Source: Photorhabdus khanii NC19
Lineage (GTDB): Bacteria; Pseudomonadota; Gammaproteobacteria; Enterobacterales; Enterobacteriaceae
Direction: 5' to 3'
DNA: 64,000 nt
Assembly (NCBI RefSeq): GCF_000517265.1
Contig: NZ_AYSJ01000013.1
Span: 484,586-548,585, forward strand
The translations under genes were made by a program, and so were the position numbers. This document shows positions 55,678-64,000 of this stretch, one piece after another (position 1 is the stretch's first letter; the number at the start of each line of letters is the position of its first letter). The notes below the pieces were generated by a model. The model ran no database searches and was not told the DNA's origin. It worked only from the letters and a program-made list of their open reading frames with translations.

Positions 55678-56036
55678 GCCTCATGACTGATTTTAACGCC
55701 GTCACTGACTGTGACCGTTGGGCCATGTTGAATAAGGGCTTGTTGTCTCAGCTTGTTAACGTCAGCCACAACCCCCAGTTCAATCAAGCGATCTGCATCC
55801 TCTTTACTTAGAGTGAGTTGCACGAACTCCTTGTATTCTTTGCTGTTATGCTTAACTGTTTGGCCTTTTAGCACAACAACAATTACCTCACCCTGATTTT
55901 CCTGCTTGTCTGTATCGGGAACAGTGGGATCTTCTTCCACCGTTTCTATCTGAGAAGCTGGCAACTCTTGACCATCGACCATCAATTCGGGCGGCAAGCC
56001 GCCCAGTTCGTTTTCAGTTTCTTGTTTCTTTGCCAT
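55674..56036 (-). CDS. DNA packaging / head completion protein (FI-like)
   Basis: A 120-residue protein starting MAKKQETENELGG. The first half is acidic and Pro/Gln-rich, the second has FVQLTLSKEDADRLIELGVV. The place between capsid and FII-like genes matches lambda FI. The start at 56036 overlaps the last capsid codons; an upstream in-frame start at 56066 is less likely. Confidence 0.75.
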   Translation of the reverse strand: MAKKQETENELGGLPPELMVDGQELPASQIETVEEDPTVPDTDKQENQGEVIVVVLKGQTVKHNSKEYKEFVQLTLSKEDADRLIELGVVADVNKLRQQALIQHGPTVTVSDGVKISHEA

Positions 56037-56037
56037 A

Positions 56038-57096
56038 TCACACCACCGTTGCACATAAAGCGGCATTCACCCGGCTTGGGATAACCAGCGGTGCCGATTG
56101 CACCATTAAATAACGCTGTGCCGGATCAGGGTTTAACCAGCTCTTTGGCGCATAGGCCAAAGGTCCGTAGTTGAAAGTGGGATCAAGAATCGCACCAAAC
56201 GCACGCGTTCCCATCAAATCCGCACCTGACATGATAACCGCACCATCCGGCAACATGGGTTTTTCAACATTATCAACAGGATCAATAAACCAGTCGTTGT
56301 ATAACCAGAGATTAAAGTTGCCCCAAATTCCCTTAAATACCCCTCCTTTTTGAACTGTTGGACCGATATTCACCTGGTTGCCGAATGGGTTCAACGATGG
56401 AAAAGTTATCGCGGTATCCTTGATAGATGTATCCAGACGGAATGCTTTCCATGAAGAAGGCGTAAAGACTAAATCAGTAGGTATTGCACCAGATTCTTTC
56501 AGAATTAATGTCTGCCAGGCTTCAATATCATCAGATGGCTGCGTGTTTGTTGCCCCTGCTGCGACTTTTAGCGGCCATTTGTCTGAACCACTTAATGTGA
56601 CAGTCAAATTAGATGAGCGACCGAAATCAATTACTGTGGTCTCAAATCCATCACCTACCACAGTAATTTGGGATTTTACTAACGCATTTGCAGCCATCCA
56701 TTCTAATCGCCGGTTAATCATGTCAATTTGATCGGCCATTTCGAATTGCAGATTTAGCATTTCGCGTTCTGCTGCTGTGTACTCACCGCCGATACGCTCC
56801 CCAATTTGACGACGAATCGGTTTACGTAAATCTGGGGCGCGTTTATCTTTTATATACGCGGGCTTGAGTGTGTTTGTCTGGTATTGACGACTTTCTACTA
56901 ATTTTCCTTCCACAAGTGGCGAGACAAACGGCGCCATCCTGCGTTTACCTACATCTACATCAATTGAGACCTTCTCTGTATCTTCCGTTACTATATTGGG
57001 GAAAAATCGATCTAATAGAAAATTTTGGCTAGTCATTAGATTCGGGACGATTTGCACTAATACGTTAGTATCGTAAATGCTAATATTATTACTCAT
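56038..57096 (-). CDS. Major capsid protein (lambda gpE-like)
   Basis: A 352-residue capsid protein of the lambda E family. The sequence has MTSQNFLLDRFFPN, VDVGKRRMAPFVSPLVEG and, near the end, FNYGPLAYAPKSWLNPDP. It follows the decoration protein gene by about 100 bases, a gap that shows no gene. Confidence 0.94.
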   Translation of the reverse strand: MSNNISIYDTNVLVQIVPNLMTSQNFLLDRFFPNIVTEDTEKVSIDVDVGKRRMAPFVSPLVEGKLVESRQYQTNTLKPAYIKDKRAPDLRKPIRRQIGERIGGEYTAAEREMLNLQFEMADQIDMINRRLEWMAANALVKSQITVVGDGFETTVIDFGRSSNLTVTLSGSDKWPLKVAAGATNTQPSDDIEAWQTLILKESGAIPTDLVFTPSSWKAFRLDTSIKDTAITFPSLNPFGNQVNIGPTVQKGGVFKGIWGNFNLWLYNDWFIDPVDNVEKPMLPDGAVIMSGADLMGTRAFGAILDPTFNYGPLAYAPKSWLNPDPAQRYLMVQSAPLVIPSRVNAALCATVV

Positions 57097-57199
57097 GCAA
57101 TTTCTCTATATGCAATGCTGACAGCCAGAGCTGCCAGACTGAATTTAAAACGAGCGCATCCCTGCCGGGTTAAGGCATCAGGTGCAATTAAGTAAGGAG

Positions 57200-57601
57200 T
57201 TAAGCGATGGGGGCTTGAATGCTATCGCGAATGAAAATAGCTGATGTACGTAACGCGGTTTTCAGATCTTCAAGCGTCCAGCTCTTGTCAAATATCAGGC
57301 GATTTTGGTTAAACTCACCCATCAGATAAACCCCGCATGATTTTGATTCGGTTGTTGTATCAACATCATCAGCGAGAATAGCGATAGGTTTCTCTCTGCC
57401 GTCTGTCGATGTCTTAACGCTCAGGGCATACTCTTTTAATTCAGTGATTAGCCCTAAAACTGTCCCCCTCTTCAATAACCCTACCTTTGCAATGGTTACT
57501 GTATCAGTCACTAGTTGAAGCGGACCGGAGACTAGTTGATCGGGAACGAACATTGTCGATGTCATGCCGGGCGCGAATGGGTTTTGTCCGATTTGTTCCA
57601 T
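57200..57601 (-). CDS. Head decoration protein (lambda gpD-like)
   Basis: A 133-residue protein that trimerises on the capsid surface. It includes KRGTVLGLITELKEYAL and KPIAILADDVDTTT, ending with the SAIFIRDSI motif common in gpD-like proteins. Its ATG overlaps the scaffold stop by one base (TAATG). Confidence 0.9.
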   Translation of the reverse strand: MEQIGQNPFAPGMTSTMFVPDQLVSGPLQLVTDTVTIAKVGLLKRGTVLGLITELKEYALSVKTSTDGREKPIAILADDVDTTTESKSCGVYLMGEFNQNRLIFDKSWTLEDLKTALRTSAIFIRDSIQAPIA

Positions 57602-58212
57602 TATTTCTTACCTTTTGCTGAGTTGTAGAGACGGGTTGCATTTGCTATAAGTGCCTCAACAGAGCCGCTAGCGGGTTGTCGTGCGTCAGGTCCCAGTCTG
57701 ACTTGTTGTGCCTGTTGCATGCGCTCATCTAATGACGCGCGACGCGGAGCTGAAACACTCCCCATTGCGGCAAGAGTGCTAATGGCTTCACGCGCAGACA
57801 TGCGAGTATTGAACGCCAGATGGGCGGCCATATCTGGGCGATTTGCTGCGTGTTTACTGCCAAAAATGGCAGCACAGCGCTTACGTTCAGCACGACGCCC
57901 CTCTTTTTTATCGTCATCCTCTTCGGCATCTTCATCGTCGTCGTTCTCTTCCGCCCGGCGAGACTTAGCCTTTTTCCCTTTTTTAGCTGATTTATCTTCA
58001 TCATCTTGGTCATCGTCATCTTCCTCAGCGTCAGTATCATCTTCATCCTCATCAGCCTTGGTATCGTCATCCTCATCTTCGGCGTCTTCTTCGTCGCGGT
58101 CCTCTTCTTCGGCACGACGGGATTTCGCTTTTTTGCTTTTTTCTTTGTCGTCATCATCTTCCGACGCTGACTTTTTGAGACCCAACAAGTGGGCGAATTT
58201 TAAACTAGCCAT
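57601..58212 (-). CDS. Acidic scaffold-like protein
   Basis: A 203-residue protein. Residues about 15-107 consist mainly of Asp and Glu blocks alternating with the basic unit KKAKSRRAEE, which occurs twice. The C-terminal 95 residues are ordinary, starting RAERKRCAAIFGSKHAANRP and ending ATRLYNSAKGKK. The position directly after the S49 protease gene and the C-terminal part resemble the scaffolding half of lambda C/Nu3, here as a separate gene. Confidence 0.8.
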   Translation of the reverse strand: MASLKFAHLLGLKKSASEDDDDKEKSKKAKSRRAEEEDRDEEDAEDEDDDTKADEDEDDTDAEEDDDDQDDEDKSAKKGKKAKSRRAEENDDDEDAEEDDDKKEGRRAERKRCAAIFGSKHAANRPDMAAHLAFNTRMSAREAISTLAAMGSVSAPRRASLDERMQQAQQVRLGPDARQPASGSVEALIANATRLYNSAKGKK

Positions 58213-58215
58213 CTA

Positions 58216-59067
58216 TTAAGCTCCTGATTCACTCAGTAATTTTCGGAATGCAGCGTCGGGGGTAATTACCTCGTCAGCTAATCCCAGACCAACACCCTCG
58301 TTAGCTAAAAAGCATGCCGCTTGAGTGTTACGAATCGTTTTTTCAGAAATGCCCCGATTGCGGGCAACCGTACTCACGAACAGTTTTCCCATCGTGTCTA
58401 CATCATCTTGTATTGCACCACGAGCCTGATCAGTTAGCGGCACATAAGGGTTGCTTTCCGCTTTTCGGTCTCCGTATGTGATGATCGTTACTTGTAACCC
58501 GTCATCTTTAATCCGCTGTGACCAGTCACAATGAATCACGATTACACCAATTGAACCGACGCCACCAGTTCGCGGAACGTAGATTTTGTCAGCGGCGCTT
58601 GCTAACGCATAAGCAGCGGAATACGCGCTTTCTGTCAAAATGGCATGGATCGGCTTTATCCCTCTTGCTGAATAAATCTCATCCACTAAGTCAAAGCACC
58701 CTGCAACTTCTCCGCCGGGGGAATCAATATCTAAGCAAATTCCTGTTACTTCGGGATCATGCAGTGCAGTCAGAAAGGATTGCCGAATACCGTCGTATCC
58801 CGTCATACCACTGTAAGGACGTAGCGAACCTAATTTTTGTACTAGCGTTCCCTGTATTGGGATAACCGCAATCCCTTCAACAAAATCGTAACCGGTGTCA
58901 TTATTTCGGGGTCGGGAAAAACTGTCATCATCTTCCCATGCACTCATAGTATTAATCCGCGTGATGCCAAATCGGTCAGTCAGTGCAGCCATCACGACTT
59001 CGGCTTTGCGCGGATGTAGTGCCAGCGGGGTGTTAAATAGCCGTTGGGCTAAGTGTGGTAAATTCAT
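58216..59067 (-). CDS. S49-family head maturation protease (lambda gpC-like)
   Basis: A 283-residue serine protease of the SppA/ClpP-like S49 family. The nucleophile is Ser150 in TESAYSAAYALAS, and the general-base Lys202 is in YGDRKAESNPYVP. CLDIDSPGGEVAG is the oxyanion region. It cleaves scaffold and capsid during head assembly. Only three bases separate it from the scaffold gene. Confidence 0.94.
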   Translation of the reverse strand: MNLPHLAQRLFNTPLALHPRKAEVVMAALTDRFGITRINTMSAWEDDDSFSRPRNNDTGYDFVEGIAVIPIQGTLVQKLGSLRPYSGMTGYDGIRQSFLTALHDPEVTGICLDIDSPGGEVAGCFDLVDEIYSARGIKPIHAILTESAYSAAYALASAADKIYVPRTGGVGSIGVIVIHCDWSQRIKDDGLQVTIITYGDRKAESNPYVPLTDQARGAIQDDVDTMGKLFVSTVARNRGISEKTIRNTQAACFLANEGVGLGLADEVITPDAAFRKLLSESGA

Positions 59068-60707
59068 TACTCTACCTTGGGATCTTGAATAGTTTTATCA
59101 GCGGGAACATCCAGTTGCGCCCATGATGGCGGAGTCAAACCGCGCTCTTCGAATGCATCAAGTTCACGCTTACGCTGATCGAGCATCTCTTCCCAGTCTT
59201 CACCCGCGTTCTCTGCTGCCTCCATCTCAAGAGTAGAAAGCCCGGCATCCATACCCAAGATAGCGCCCTTCTTCTCCGCAACAGGATCTACCCAACCCCG
59301 GCCCGGCCCCATCCACTGCGCCCGACAATAAGCCGCCCGTGCTTCCAGAAAATCTGGGGCACCCGTTGGCAGGGGTAAATCCTCTATGTCGTGAATTTCT
59401 TCAATAAACGCGGTCAAAATAGGTTGAGCAAAGCCGATTGAAAAATCAGCGCGACGCCGGGTTAATGTTTTCCACGCTTCTAACATGGCGGAACGCGCCG
59501 AACTGTAGTTCACATCAGACCAGTCTTGCGTCACTTGTTGAGTAGACAACCCCGTTGCTGCGGCGATATTACGCAGCGCCGCACTTTCAAAGCCTTCAAA
59601 ATTGCTATGCGGTCTCGCAGCATTGACAGTAGTGATTTTCTCGCCGGGATACATAATTGGGATACGCGCCCCATTTTGTAAAGACAAGCGGCGATCATTG
59701 TGAAACTCGACACGTCCCTGTTGATACGCACCTAAATTCTCGTCTTCACTTTCACCCAAAGCCGCTTCAACTAACGCAGGATCATACGGGGACTCAATAT
59801 AAGCCCCGAAAATAGCATTCAATATTGCCGCTTCAAGTTCGGACTGGTCATACTTAATCAGCATTTTCAGACGCTGAACAACTGGTGTCAGAATGCCGTT
59901 ACCCCGATGCTGTGCCCCTCTTTCATGATCGTAATCATGAACTACATGCGGCCTACCCCACACAGTTTCACGCGGTATACGCTCCCATGTCATGGTTTTT
60001 GCACCACTCCACCAATCACCTATATGGGCTTCCCGAATATGATAAAACGTAGGGGCACCGTCATCGTCTATCTCTACGCCGCCTCTTATATGCGGCATGT
60101 CAAAATTTTGTTGCGGGTTGCTGAGTCGGTCCGGGTCCACAATTTGAATTGTCGTAGCATAACGCCCCTTGCCTAAACCCAATCTGTCTGTCCGATATTG
60201 CAGTACCGCAAGCGCATCACCATCTAACAATTTATGCCGGAAACCCAAACGCAACATCTGTGAAACAGTTTGCTTTCGCTCAACGTCACAATAGCGACCG
60301 GGATCGTTAGCCCAAGAACGCCAGTGCGCTTCTACGACTTTGCCGTATTCGTCAGCCCAGGTCGCATCAAATGCTTTATTACCGGTCACCAGCGACAGCA
60401 TCCGGTAATCAGGTTTGATAATCGGCCGGAAATTAGCCCCGATAGCATTATCAAGAACTCGGGTGATCGCACCACTGGCCCACCCGTCATTTCTTGCCAG
60501 ATCACGAACACGGGAAACAATGCGGTCGCGATAGATGTTGATTTCATTGTCTGGTGACCAGAGAGCCGGTTGCCAGTTCGCCAGCTGATCGCTAAATGTG
60601 TCGGCGGCGTCATAGGGCACACGACTGCCGCCGACTAGCATAGACTGCTTAGGACGGGAAGGTGGCAACGGCTGCCCGTTCGGGCCTAAAATTCGTATTT
60701 CACTCAT
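59067..60707 (-). CDS. Portal protein (lambda gpB-like)
   Basis: A 546-residue portal forming the DNA gate of the head. It has PYDAADTFSDQLANWQPALW at the N-terminus, VYSSARS-type TQDWSDVNYSSARSAMLEAW in the middle and an Arg-rich WMGPGRGWVDPVAE stretch. It overlaps the protease gene by one base. Confidence 0.95.
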   Translation of the reverse strand: MSEIRILGPNGQPLPPSRPKQSMLVGGSRVPYDAADTFSDQLANWQPALWSPDNEINIYRDRIVSRVRDLARNDGWASGAITRVLDNAIGANFRPIIKPDYRMLSLVTGNKAFDATWADEYGKVVEAHWRSWANDPGRYCDVERKQTVSQMLRLGFRHKLLDGDALAVLQYRTDRLGLGKGRYATTIQIVDPDRLSNPQQNFDMPHIRGGVEIDDDGAPTFYHIREAHIGDWWSGAKTMTWERIPRETVWGRPHVVHDYDHERGAQHRGNGILTPVVQRLKMLIKYDQSELEAAILNAIFGAYIESPYDPALVEAALGESEDENLGAYQQGRVEFHNDRRLSLQNGARIPIMYPGEKITTVNAARPHSNFEGFESAALRNIAAATGLSTQQVTQDWSDVNYSSARSAMLEAWKTLTRRRADFSIGFAQPILTAFIEEIHDIEDLPLPTGAPDFLEARAAYCRAQWMGPGRGWVDPVAEKKGAILGMDAGLSTLEMEAAENAGEDWEEMLDQRKRELDAFEERGLTPPSWAQLDVPADKTIQDPKVE

Positions 60708-60708
60708 A

Positions 60709-60972
60709 TCAGTACCTGAGCCTTATCGGGCGCCGTGGCCGGGAGACAATGCCCAGTTGGGCTTGTAAGAGTTGGATCAGCGCCAGTAAATCCGCTAGTG
60801 AGCTTTGTTGATAAGAAACCGAACGGGTGCCATCCCCTTGTGTGTAAGAAAAAGACACGCCCCGGCTTCCCGTCGCCAGATCGATATAAGCTTGTTGAGC
60901 TTTCGCTAGTGCATCTTGAAGTTGCTCACGCGTCATTGCACCCGCTAACAAACTCGTGTTTCTGTTAAACAT
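60709..60972 (-). CDS. Head-tail joining protein (lambda gpW-like)
   Basis: An 87-residue protein. From the second Met it reads MTREQLQDALAKAQQAYIDL and continues with a repeat-like SVSYQQSSLADLLALIQLL, the gpW pattern of two helices around a beta hairpin. The ATG at 60972 follows AAGGAT; a start 12 codons later would give the shorter classical length. Confidence 0.88.
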   Translation of the reverse strand: MFNRNTSLLAGAMTREQLQDALAKAQQAYIDLATGSRGVSFSYTQGDGTRSVSYQQSSLADLLALIQLLQAQLGIVSRPRRPIRLRY

Positions 60973-60996
60973 AAATATCCTTGAGATAGCTGAGGG

Positions 60997-62976
60997 TTAA
61001 GAGGGCAAGAGTTGGGATATACGCTTACGCTTCGGCTTTTCCGGTTCCTGAATAATAACGCCGGGATATTGCAAGCTCGGTTTCTCTTCCGGTTCTGCGG
61101 GTGGGGGCAATAATCTGCCCGGATTTTCTGTAATGCTTGTGACTAATGCATTCAGTTTTAGTCCCATATGCAGCAAGCCACACAGCGCAGCATAACCATA
61201 GACCCGACAGTCCAGCGCCTCGTTAGCCCTGCCGGGTAATTGTTCCCACACTCGGAAACGCTGCCCGCCTGACTCTTTTAATACAGAACGTTCCGCTAGA
61301 AGCTGACTGAAATAATTCAGATCCCTGTCTGCCGGAAAGTGCATATAGCTTGCCGCTGCCTCACCGGGTAGCGGTGGATTGATATGTAATCTCCCCCGGA
61401 CCGTATCTTTTGCTGCATTAACACCGAGAATAATGGGCTTGAAACTTGACTTAGTACGGGATGTCGGTTTTTTGGTCGGCCAAACGGGGGAGCGTTTACC
61501 GCCGCGAGCCGATTCCCCTTTTATCGCCCATATTCTTCTGCCTATTCTGGCTTTTGAGAATTCGTAGACTTTCTGAGTGTGGTGACCGCCAGAATCCATG
61601 CATGCCGCCATGATAGTAAAACCGCGCCCATCAGCACGGCGCCAGACTTGCTTAAGGTAAGCATCTAATCGCTTCCACGGCTCATCAGTTTCTAAATCGC
61701 CTTCAATCACATCATAAGCAATAGACCAGCTTTCTTCGTTCCGGCCCCAGCCGATGATTTCTATTTCAAAGCGATCATCTTGGGTATCAATACCCGCCGT
61801 CAGAACCGCAACGCCATCCGGCACCTCTGCCGCAAAGACCTCGCAACGTTCAAGCAAACGCTTTTCACTGAGTGCTTTCTCGCCCCGATCTTCATACGGT
61901 TCACCCAGAACCAGGTTGATAAATGTCTGACGCATCAGCGGGTCATTTTTCACCCGCAACCATTCAGCAACTAAGTATTTCCAAGCGGCATTGGGGAACA
62001 GACTGTAACCCGCCCAGATATGAAACCCGGCATGACCTTTGAAAGGCTTCGTTGCCCGCCATTCGCCACGCTTCACCATGCCGGCTTTTTCGTTATGATG
62101 GATCACACAACCGTTGTGACGACAAACATAGTATGCTGATGCCGGTATCCCTTCCCCGCGTTCGTCTTTGTCCCATTTAATCCCATAGGGTGTATCTGGT
62201 CCGCCCCACTCTAATACTTGATATTCGTCACAGTGTGGGCAAGGGACATAGTAGTAACGCTGGTCGCTGTCTTCAAATGATTTTTCAATACGGCTGGTGC
62301 CTTTTACCGTGGGAGTTGAACCCAATGCGATTTTGCGGTTCCAGAATGTTTCAGAGCGCTTTGTACCCAGTGCTATCTGATCACCTTCGACACCGGCGCC
62401 GCCGGATGGGTAGCCATCCACTTCATCAAACAAGATGATCCTACATGTGATACGACGAAACCCGCCCGGGCTGTTAGCCCCTACAAGCGTTAAGTTGGCA
62501 CCATTTAAAAACGTTTTTTTCAGAATAGTCTGATTGCTATTCTTGGTTTTGGGGTCACCAGAGATTTCAGCTAATACCGGAGTGTCACGCAGCATCGGCG
62601 CAATTTCAGTTTTACTGTAGTCCTCCGCATCCTCAACGCGCGGCTGAACAACGAGTATCGGAGAAGGGTCATGTGCCAGATAATAACCCACTACGTGATC
62701 CAGTATTTTTGTATAGCCGACACGCGCCGATTTCATCACTGAAACATAAGTAACAGCCGGGTCTGTAATGGCATCCATCATGCCATCTTGATATGCGAAC
62801 GAACGAAAACGGCCTGTTTGGGCGCTGGTTTCTTTTGACAACACCGCATACTTATTAGCCCATGCGCTTAATGAGAGTGGCTCAGGAGGCCGAATATCAG
62901 GGCGACGTTTATATAACTCTTGCGTGAAATTTTGCCAGGCGGAGGTACTAGCTTTCTCCTCTATTGTTATCATCAA
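60997..62976 (-). CDS. Terminase large subunit (lambda gpA-like)
   Basis: A 659-residue packaging motor and cos nuclease of the gpA/GpA family. The ATPase part has LVVQPRVEDAEDYSKTEIAP and the Walker-B-like ILFDEVDGYP; a cysteine pair region CPHCDEYQ and CRHNGC follows. The nuclease part has AGIDTQDDRFEIEIIGWG and MACMDSGGHH. It overlaps the small subunit gene by 29 bases. Confidence 0.95.
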   Translation of the reverse strand: MMITIEEKASTSAWQNFTQELYKRRPDIRPPEPLSLSAWANKYAVLSKETSAQTGRFRSFAYQDGMMDAITDPAVTYVSVMKSARVGYTKILDHVVGYYLAHDPSPILVVQPRVEDAEDYSKTEIAPMLRDTPVLAEISGDPKTKNSNQTILKKTFLNGANLTLVGANSPGGFRRITCRIILFDEVDGYPSGGAGVEGDQIALGTKRSETFWNRKIALGSTPTVKGTSRIEKSFEDSDQRYYYVPCPHCDEYQVLEWGGPDTPYGIKWDKDERGEGIPASAYYVCRHNGCVIHHNEKAGMVKRGEWRATKPFKGHAGFHIWAGYSLFPNAAWKYLVAEWLRVKNDPLMRQTFINLVLGEPYEDRGEKALSEKRLLERCEVFAAEVPDGVAVLTAGIDTQDDRFEIEIIGWGRNEESWSIAYDVIEGDLETDEPWKRLDAYLKQVWRRADGRGFTIMAACMDSGGHHTQKVYEFSKARIGRRIWAIKGESARGGKRSPVWPTKKPTSRTKSSFKPIILGVNAAKDTVRGRLHINPPLPGEAAASYMHFPADRDLNYFSQLLAERSVLKESGGQRFRVWEQLPGRANEALDCRVYGYAALCGLLHMGLKLNALVTSITENPGRLLPPPAEPEEKPSLQYPGVIIQEPEKPKRKRISQLLPS

Positions 62977-63511
62977 GGCTTAATTCCTCCATCGCCTCGT
63001 AAACCACCTCCTGTAATGCCTGTACAAATTCCGTATCATTGGTGGTGGAAGCCAGCACACGCAAACGAGGTCCGTGTTCAGGAGCAATAGCGATTAAACG
63101 AGTGCGCATTCTTGAATATTCTTGCCCAACAGCTTCAATCATGTCTTTGTAGGGAAGAACCTCTCCAGCCTTGATACTGTGTTCTAACTTTGTCAGCTCG
63201 GCCAAATAATGTTCTTTAATTGCTCTGGACTCTTCAATGTCACGAATCTCTATTTTTCCGCTTGACAGCTCATCATAAATTTCTTTAGCGCGAGCCTTGA
63301 GCTGATCGGTTTCAACATCTGGCTTTTTCTTTGCATTTCTTGTACGAATATCCGTCCCATCTCGATATCGGCGTAAGTTTGCGTCGCTGGCCTCAACATC
63401 AATTTTTTTGCCTTCCATGACGATATACTGATTAGATTTAATCCATCGCGTGATGGTTTTCCTATCGACACCAACATGCTCTGCATAAGCGCTGATACTC
63501 ATTGTTGACAT
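62948..63511 (-). CDS. Terminase small subunit
   Basis: A 187-residue DNA-recognition subunit. The N-terminal helix-turn-helix reads ISAYAEHVGVDRKTITRWIK, followed by a charged linker and a coiled-coil-rich C-terminal half for contact with the large subunit. The order small-large-gpW-portal supports the call. A GGGACA array begins directly at its start (63512). Confidence 0.88.
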   Translation of the reverse strand: MSTMSISAYAEHVGVDRKTITRWIKSNQYIVMEGKKIDVEASDANLRRYRDGTDIRTRNAKKKPDVETDQLKARAKEIYDELSSGKIEIRDIEESRAIKEHYLAELTKLEHSIKAGEVLPYKDMIEAVGQEYSRMRTRLIAIAPEHGPRLRVLASTTNDTEFVQALQEVVYEAMEELSLDDNNRGES

Positions 63512-63664
63512 GGGACATTCCTTAAAAATGGGACATAACTAAAAGATGGGTAATGTCTCAGTTTTTTGGGACACAAATTGAGACATAAAAAAATCACCCG
63601 TTTCGGCACAAAGCCAGTCACGCCAGCGCACACAACACCCTCATCACAATGGGACATGGGACAC
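63512..63664. repeat. GGGACA(T/C) array upstream of the terminase genes
   Basis: GGGACAT or GGGACAC occurs at 63512, 63530, 63568, 63651 and 63658, with a GAGACAT variant at 63580 and its inverse ATGTCTC at 63553. All but the last have the same orientation. The site lies where lambda-like phages carry cosB with its terminase-binding R sites. Confidence 0.75.
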
Positions 63665-63746
63665 AAATTCAAAAGTTCATAGCTAGTGAAACATCGGGGC
63701 GCGCAATGCCCTCATTTTAAGGGAGTCTGAGTAAGGACCCAAAAAA

Positions 63747-63938
63747 TTACACAGCGTTACCATCTCTGTTACCTCGCGTTACCTGACCTCTTTTGCCTCC
63801 TTCACTTTCGTCGATAGAAGGCGCTGCATCATCAGCATTTGCTATTCCAGCTTTCACAAGTGCAGACAGTAGTTCTTGTCTACTCATCGATTTCAGACGA
63901 GCAATGGCCTCTTGTACTTGTTGCATTTGGTTATTCAT
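63747..63938 (-). CDS. Small hypothetical phage protein
   Basis: A 63-residue protein: MNNQMQQVQEAIARLKSMSR, a helical first half, then an acidic stretch ending in GNRDGNAV. The ATG follows GTGAGGC. It lies upstream of the terminase array. I do not recognise the family; its helix may bind a partner. Confidence 0.6.
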   Translation of the reverse strand: MNNQMQQVQEAIARLKSMSRQELLSALVKAGIANADDAAPSIDESEGGKRGQVTRGNRDGNAV

Positions 63939-64000
63939 AAATTAGCCTCACTGGAACCGCGATCCCAGTTATTATTTAGCTGTTCTGATTGCCTCGCTCA

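Larger units (their letters stand above)
40300..64000 (-). mobile_element. Prophage structural region (lambda-like head, Mu/SfV-like contractile tail), incomplete
   Basis: From the tail fibre assembly gene at 40342 to the right edge, nearly all genes lie on the minus strand in phage order: terminase, portal, protease, scaffold, decoration, capsid, connector, sheath, tube, chaperone, tape measure, baseplate, fibre. The left boundary is near the tRNA-Leu terminator; the exact att site cannot be placed without the right end. Head genes resemble the lambda set and tail genes the Mu/SfV set, a known myovirus mosaic. No structural gene in view is clearly broken, so the phage or a tail-like particle could be functional. 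Confidence 0.9.

Noticed and set aside
57719-58219. A 166-codon Ser-rich plus-strand frame opposite the acidic scaffold gene
   Set aside because: It is the antisense of Asp/Glu codons, which gives Ser runs by necessity; the minus-strand gene fits the phage operon.

Overview
The window comes from a gammaproteobacterium of the order Enterobacterales. It is probably an insect-associated Morganellaceae, with Photorhabdus more likely than Xenorhabdus. Three things point there: close Enterobacterales-type housekeeping genes (pth, ychF, uvrY-uvrC-pgsA-glyW-cysT-leuZ in the E. coli order), AT-rich accessory islands, and a mix of invasin, Rhs, NRPS, toxin-antitoxin and phage genes. The genus is an inference; no sequence search was possible.

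Layout. 1-4200: the 5' part of an invasin/intimin-like outer-membrane protein (it runs off the left edge) and an orphan phage tail fibre. 4565-6384: pth and ychF. 6400-9530: a decayed gene, then an AT-rich island with two related proteins of unknown function. 9670-10301: a VapBC toxin-antitoxin pair. 10471-14496: a MocR-type regulator divergent from a cyanide-insensitive cytochrome bd oxidase operon (cydA-cydB-DUF2474). 14564-18029: a NarX/NarQ-like kinase without a periplasmic sensor, a Fur-boxed siderophore-interacting protein and a methyltransferase. 18223-27845: a complete trans-4-hydroxy-L-proline catabolic cluster in two divergent arms around an AraC-type regulator, with a perfect CRP palindrome before the epimerase arm. 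28259-31542: decayed Rhs, an intact StbDE/RelBE-type toxin-antitoxin pair with two palindromic operators, and a collapsed NRPS gene. 32272-36260: endonuclease I with an extra C-terminal domain, aquaporin Z, two universal stress proteins and yecF. 36697-40220: uvrY, uvrC, pgsA and three tRNAs. From about 40.3 kb to the right edge: the structural half of a prophage.

The prophage is a myovirus mosaic. Its head module is lambda-like (terminase, gpW, portal, S49 protease, acidic scaffold, decoration protein, gpE capsid, FI/FII-type completion proteins). Its contractile tail is Mu/SfV-like (gp37, gp38, sheath, tube, frameshifted chaperone, tape measure, gpN, hub, spike, gp46, gp47, gp48, fibre, Tfa). 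All these genes lie on the minus strand. Between the tape measure and gpN sits a cassette of about 2.9 kb carrying HigBA, an ORF6N antirepressor, two ribbon-helix-helix proteins, a SWIM-type zinc protein and a small membrane protein. Integrase, lysis and early genes must lie beyond the right edge, apart from any that are missing.

How the genes work together. The hydroxyproline cluster epimerises trans-4-hydroxy-L-proline, oxidises the D-epimer with a three-part flavin/iron-sulfur dehydrogenase, deaminates the product and oxidises the semialdehyde to 2-oxoglutarate, with a permease for uptake. That suits a bacterium living on collagen-like material of insect or nematode hosts. The most notable items are the GGTACG array with exact 21-bp spacing between two ribbon-helix-helix genes, the GGGACA array before the terminase small subunit, the T-TTT-TTG frameshift site in the tail chaperone, the unknown paralogue pair, and the doubly deleted NRPS.
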